Positions 5,943 to 7,672 of a stretch of DNA of 7,672 bases are shown piece after piece. Location: assembly GCA_039715055.1 (NCBI GenBank), contig JBDLID010000135.1:1-7672 (forward strand). Direction: 5' to 3'. Made by a program: the position numbers and the translations under genes. The stretch's first letter is position 1; the number at the start of each line of letters is the position of its first letter. The notes under the pieces were generated by a model. It saw nothing but the letters and a program-made list of their open reading frames with translations. It was not told where the DNA came from and made no database searches. This DNA is from JBDLID01 sp039715055 (lineage in GTDB: Bacteria > Desulfobacterota > Desulfobulbia > Desulfobulbales > Desulfocapsaceae).

Positions 5943-7049
5943 ATGATCATCGGTGTCCCAAAAGAAATCAAAACCCTGGAAAACAGGGTGGCAATGACTC
6001 CGGCCGGTGTTGAAGCTCTGGTGGGCCGTGGTCATCAGGTGCTGGTTGAGGAGGGCGCCGGTAACGGCTCAGGCCTCGATGACCAGCGTTATATTGATGC
6101 GGGAGCGAAAATGGTCACCACCGACCAGGCCTGGAAAGCGGAGATGGTGATCAAGGTCAAGGAGCCCACCGCCTCCGAATATCCTTACCTCCGTGACGAC
6201 CTCATCCTCTTTACCTACCTGCACCTGGCCGCCGAACGTGAACTGACCGAGGCCCTCCTCGCCGCCGGAACGACGGCCATCGCTTACGAAACAGTCCAGA
6301 CTCCGGATGGGAACCTGCCGCTGCTCACCCCCATGAGCGAGGTGGCCGGCCGGATGGCCACCCAGGTCGGTGCCCATTACCTGGAGAAGCACCAGGGCGG
6401 CCGCGGCATGCTCCTCGGCGGCGTTCCGGGTGTCTCGCCCGCCACCGTGGTTATCCTGGGCGGCGGAATGGTCGGTACCAATGCCGCCAAAATCGCCATG
6501 GGCATGGGGGCGAGGGTGATCATCATGGACCTCAATCATTACCGTCTCCAGTACCTTGACGATGTCTTCCAGGGGAGAATGACTACCATGAGCTCCAACG
6601 AGGCAAATATCCGTGCCTATCTGAAGGAAGCGGATCTTCTCATCGGCGCTGTACTCATCCCCGGGGCCAAAGCGCCGCACCTGGTCACCCGCGACATGCT
6701 GGCATTCATGAAAAACGGCTCGGTTATTGTCGATGTGGCCGTCGATCAGGGCGGTTGCGTGGAAACCATAGAGGCCACCACCCATGCCAATCCCACATAT
6801 GTGGTTGACGGGGTCGTTCACTACGGGGTAGCCAACATGCCGGGTGCAGTCCCCCACACCTCAACCTTTGCCCTGGTCAATCAGACCATCCCCTATGCCA
6901 TGAAACTGGCCGAACACGGCTTTGCGGCACTGGCCAGGGACCCCAGCCTCGCCAAGGGGCTGAACTGCCATCGGGGTAAGCTGACCTATGAAGCAGTGGG
7001 GCAGGCTTTTGATTTGAATGTAACCCCGTTCTCCAAAATACTGGGCTGA
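5943..7049 (+). CDS. ald: Alanine dehydrogenase (NAD)
   Basis: Ald interconverts L-alanine, NAD+ and water with pyruvate, ammonium and NADH in the cytosol, serving alanine catabolism or ammonium assimilation. The 368 residues cover the whole family length. The N-terminus MIIGVPKEIKTLENRVAMTP carries the substrate-binding Arg15. KVKEP (71-75) has the catalytic lysine, Lys73 by alignment, and LHLAAE (93-98) has the catalytic histidine, His94. SEVAGRMATQVGA (132-144) and GGRGMLLGGVPGV (152-164) are characteristic blocks. The Rossmann motif is ILGGGMVGTNAA (171-182), and VDVAVDQGG (263-271) holds Asp268 at the position of the catalytic Asp270 of the Mycobacterium enzyme. VANMPGAVPHTST (296-308) is also conserved. 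All expected active-site residues are present, so it should be functional. It is probably co-transcribed with hemG, although the two pathways have no obvious link. No terminator was seen after it. Confidence 0.98.
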   Translation: MIIGVPKEIKTLENRVAMTPAGVEALVGRGHQVLVEEGAGNGSGLDDQRYIDAGAKMVTTDQAWKAEMVIKVKEPTASEYPYLRDDLILFTYLHLAAERELTEALLAAGTTAIAYETVQTPDGNLPLLTPMSEVAGRMATQVGAHYLEKHQGGRGMLLGGVPGVSPATVVILGGGMVGTNAAKIAMGMGARVIIMDLNHYRLQYLDDVFQGRMTTMSSNEANIRAYLKEADLLIGAVLIPGAKAPHLVTRDMLAFMKNGSVIVDVAVDQGGCVETIEATTHANPTYVVDGVVHYGVANMPGAVPHTSTFALVNQTIPYAMKLAEHGFAALARDPSLAKGLNCHRGKLTYEAVGQAFDLNVTPFSKILG

Positions 7050-7108
7050 GCTGCTTCATTGCCGGGCAAACAAGAAAACAGCCAGGATTCAACAGGAAAA
7101 CCCAGGCC

Positions 7109-7467
7109 ATGTTCGAAAATAAGCGAAAATTTAAACGCAGTGCCAGCAATGTCCTTGTCCGATACCGGGAAGTTTCGGATGTGGATAAATAGACAAAGCA
7201 ATACCTGCATGGCATTGCAAAGAATTTTGGTATGGGGGGGGAATCTTCCTGGAGACGGACAAGCCGCTGAGCAAGGGAAGTGTTATCAGCCTTGATTTCC
7301 TCCTGCTGGATAACGGCAAAGAGGTCAACATCACGGCCAAGGCCATTGTCCGCTGGACCCAGAGGTTACGGCACCCCAGGGGTATGGGGGTGGAATTCTA
7401 TGATTTTACCGGGTTGAAGGGAGAAGATGTCGAGGAGTGCCTGACAAGGCTGCTGCACCTGGAATAA
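7109..7467 (+). pseudogene. Broken PilZ-domain gene (in-frame TAG plus frameshift)
   Basis: Three pieces add up to one small PilZ-domain protein, a cyclic-di-GMP receptor fold. The first runs from ATG at 7109 (MFENKRKFKRSASNVLVRYR) and contains the PilZ RxxxR motif (R6, R10), but ends at TAG 7190-7192. In the same frame after the TAG comes TKQYLHGIAKNFGMGG, matching the second PilZ motif [D/N]xSxxG with Gly in place of Ser. At the run of eight Gs (7234-7241) the sense shifts frame to GGIFLETDKPLSKGSV, then AKAIVRWT and PRGMGVEFYDF, ending at TAA 7465-7467. The shifted part has no start codon of its own near its beginning. Two bases too many (or one too few) in the G-run explain the shift. Intact, it would be about 118 residues. 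Sequencing error could explain the homopolymer, but less easily the TAG and the lost serine too. Confidence 0.85.
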
Positions 7468-7472
7468 GGGCA

Positions 7473-7515
7473 AAATGGGAGGCTTGAAAGAAAAACCATC
7501 GTTCAAGCCCCATTT
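7473..7515. terminator. Hairpin between convergent genes, probable shared terminator
   Basis: GGCTTGAA (7481-7488) pairs with TTCAAGCC (7502-7509), and beyond a two-base bulge AAATGG (7473-7478) pairs with CCATTT (7510-7515), giving 14 bp around a 13-base loop. It starts six bases after the PilZ stop and lies 27 bases after the isocitrate dehydrogenase stop on the other strand. On the minus strand the stem runs into TTTT (7475-7472), so it suits the minus-strand gene best. On the plus strand no T-run follows beyond the stem's own TTT. Confidence 0.65.
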
Positions 7516-7541
7516 CCGGATATTACCTTAAGCTGCAGTTA

Positions 7542-7672
7542 TTACAGTGCATCAATAATTCGGTTTAAAGCGGTGCTTGGCCGCATGGCAGCGGAGGCCT
7601 TGTCAAAGTCGGGCATATAGTATCCGCCAAGATCAACCGGTTGTCCCTGACAGCTGATCATCTCAGCAACAA
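7542..7672 (-). CDS. C-terminal end of NADP-dependent isocitrate dehydrogenase, monomeric type (partial)
   Basis: Only the last 42 codons and the TAA (7542-7544) are inside the window; the gene continues past the right edge. The residues VAEMISCQGQPVDLGGYY, then MPDFDKASAAMRPSTALN and RIIDAL, match from memory the C-terminus of monomeric NADP isocitrate dehydrogenase, in which G-x-P-V-D-[IL]-GGYY-x-PD followed by AMRPS is a recognisable ending. That enzyme is an approximately 740-residue protein that oxidatively decarboxylates isocitrate to 2-oxoglutarate in the TCA cycle, making NADPH. It is unrelated in size to the homodimeric E. coli Icd. The active site lies outside the window, so the call rests on the tail alone. 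It converges on the PilZ remnant, with a hairpin terminator between them. Confidence 0.8.
   Translation of the reverse strand, partial: VAEMISCQGQPVDLGGYYMPDFDKASAAMRPSTALNRIIDAL

Noticed and set aside
6069..6857. 262-codon minus-strand open frame inside ald
   Set aside because: Its translation is rich in His, Gly and Asp, as expected from the reverse complement of a high-GC-third-position gene; ald itself is unambiguous.
7190..7192. TAG as pyrrolysine in the PilZ gene
   Set aside because: Some Desulfobacterota use pyrrolysine, but in methylamine methyltransferases. A frameshift and a lost motif serine in the same small gene make pseudogene decay far simpler.
7059..7295. Open 78-codon frame starting MPGKQENSQD on the plus strand
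   Set aside because: It is out of frame with the recognisable PilZ sequence, has no ribosome site or family resemblance, and overlaps the pseudogene.

Overview
The window reads as an ordinary chromosomal segment of a Gram-negative bacterium, most likely a Desulfobacterota (former delta-proteobacterial) lineage near Desulfobulbales. This is inferred from the gene mix: a small protein resembling the Desulfovibrio DVU0772 family, a HemY-type protoporphyrinogen oxidase, alanine dehydrogenase, and the C-terminal end of a protein resembling monomeric NADP isocitrate dehydrogenase. Gene density is high and base composition looks fairly uniform. I see no insertion sequence, tRNA, rRNA, CRISPR array or phage gene.

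Layout. (1) Positions 1-364, minus strand: 5' part of a small DVU0772-like gene, cut by the left edge. It has a good sigma70-type promoter whose -10 element lies inside a Fur/PerR-type box. (2) Positions 553-2271, minus strand: a tightly overlapping three-gene operon, in transcription order a BamE/SmpA-like lipoprotein, pcm (protein-L-isoaspartate methyltransferase, GTG start) and a YqaA/DedA-family membrane protein. (3) Positions 2497-4365, minus strand: htpG (Hsp90), with a strong intrinsic terminator downstream and a promoter plus a possibly structured leader upstream. (4) Positions 4535-7049, plus strand: hemG/hemY and ald, 16 bp apart and probably co-transcribed, divergent from htpG. (5) Positions 7109-7467, plus strand: a broken PilZ-domain gene with an in-frame TAG and a frameshift at a run of eight Gs. 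(6) Positions 7542-7672, minus strand: the 3' end of the isocitrate dehydrogenase gene, separated from the PilZ remnant by a shared hairpin.

Functionally, much of the minus-strand half concerns stress and protein quality: a possible peroxide- or iron-regulated small protein, repair of damaged aspartyl residues, and a chaperone. The plus-strand half is metabolic: late haem synthesis and the alanine/pyruvate/ammonia interconversion. I did not find a convincing undescribed multi-gene system. The most useful non-routine observations are the Fur/PerR-type box on the DVU0772-like gene, the decaying PilZ gene, the htpG promoter and leader architecture, and the repeat next to the htpG terminator.
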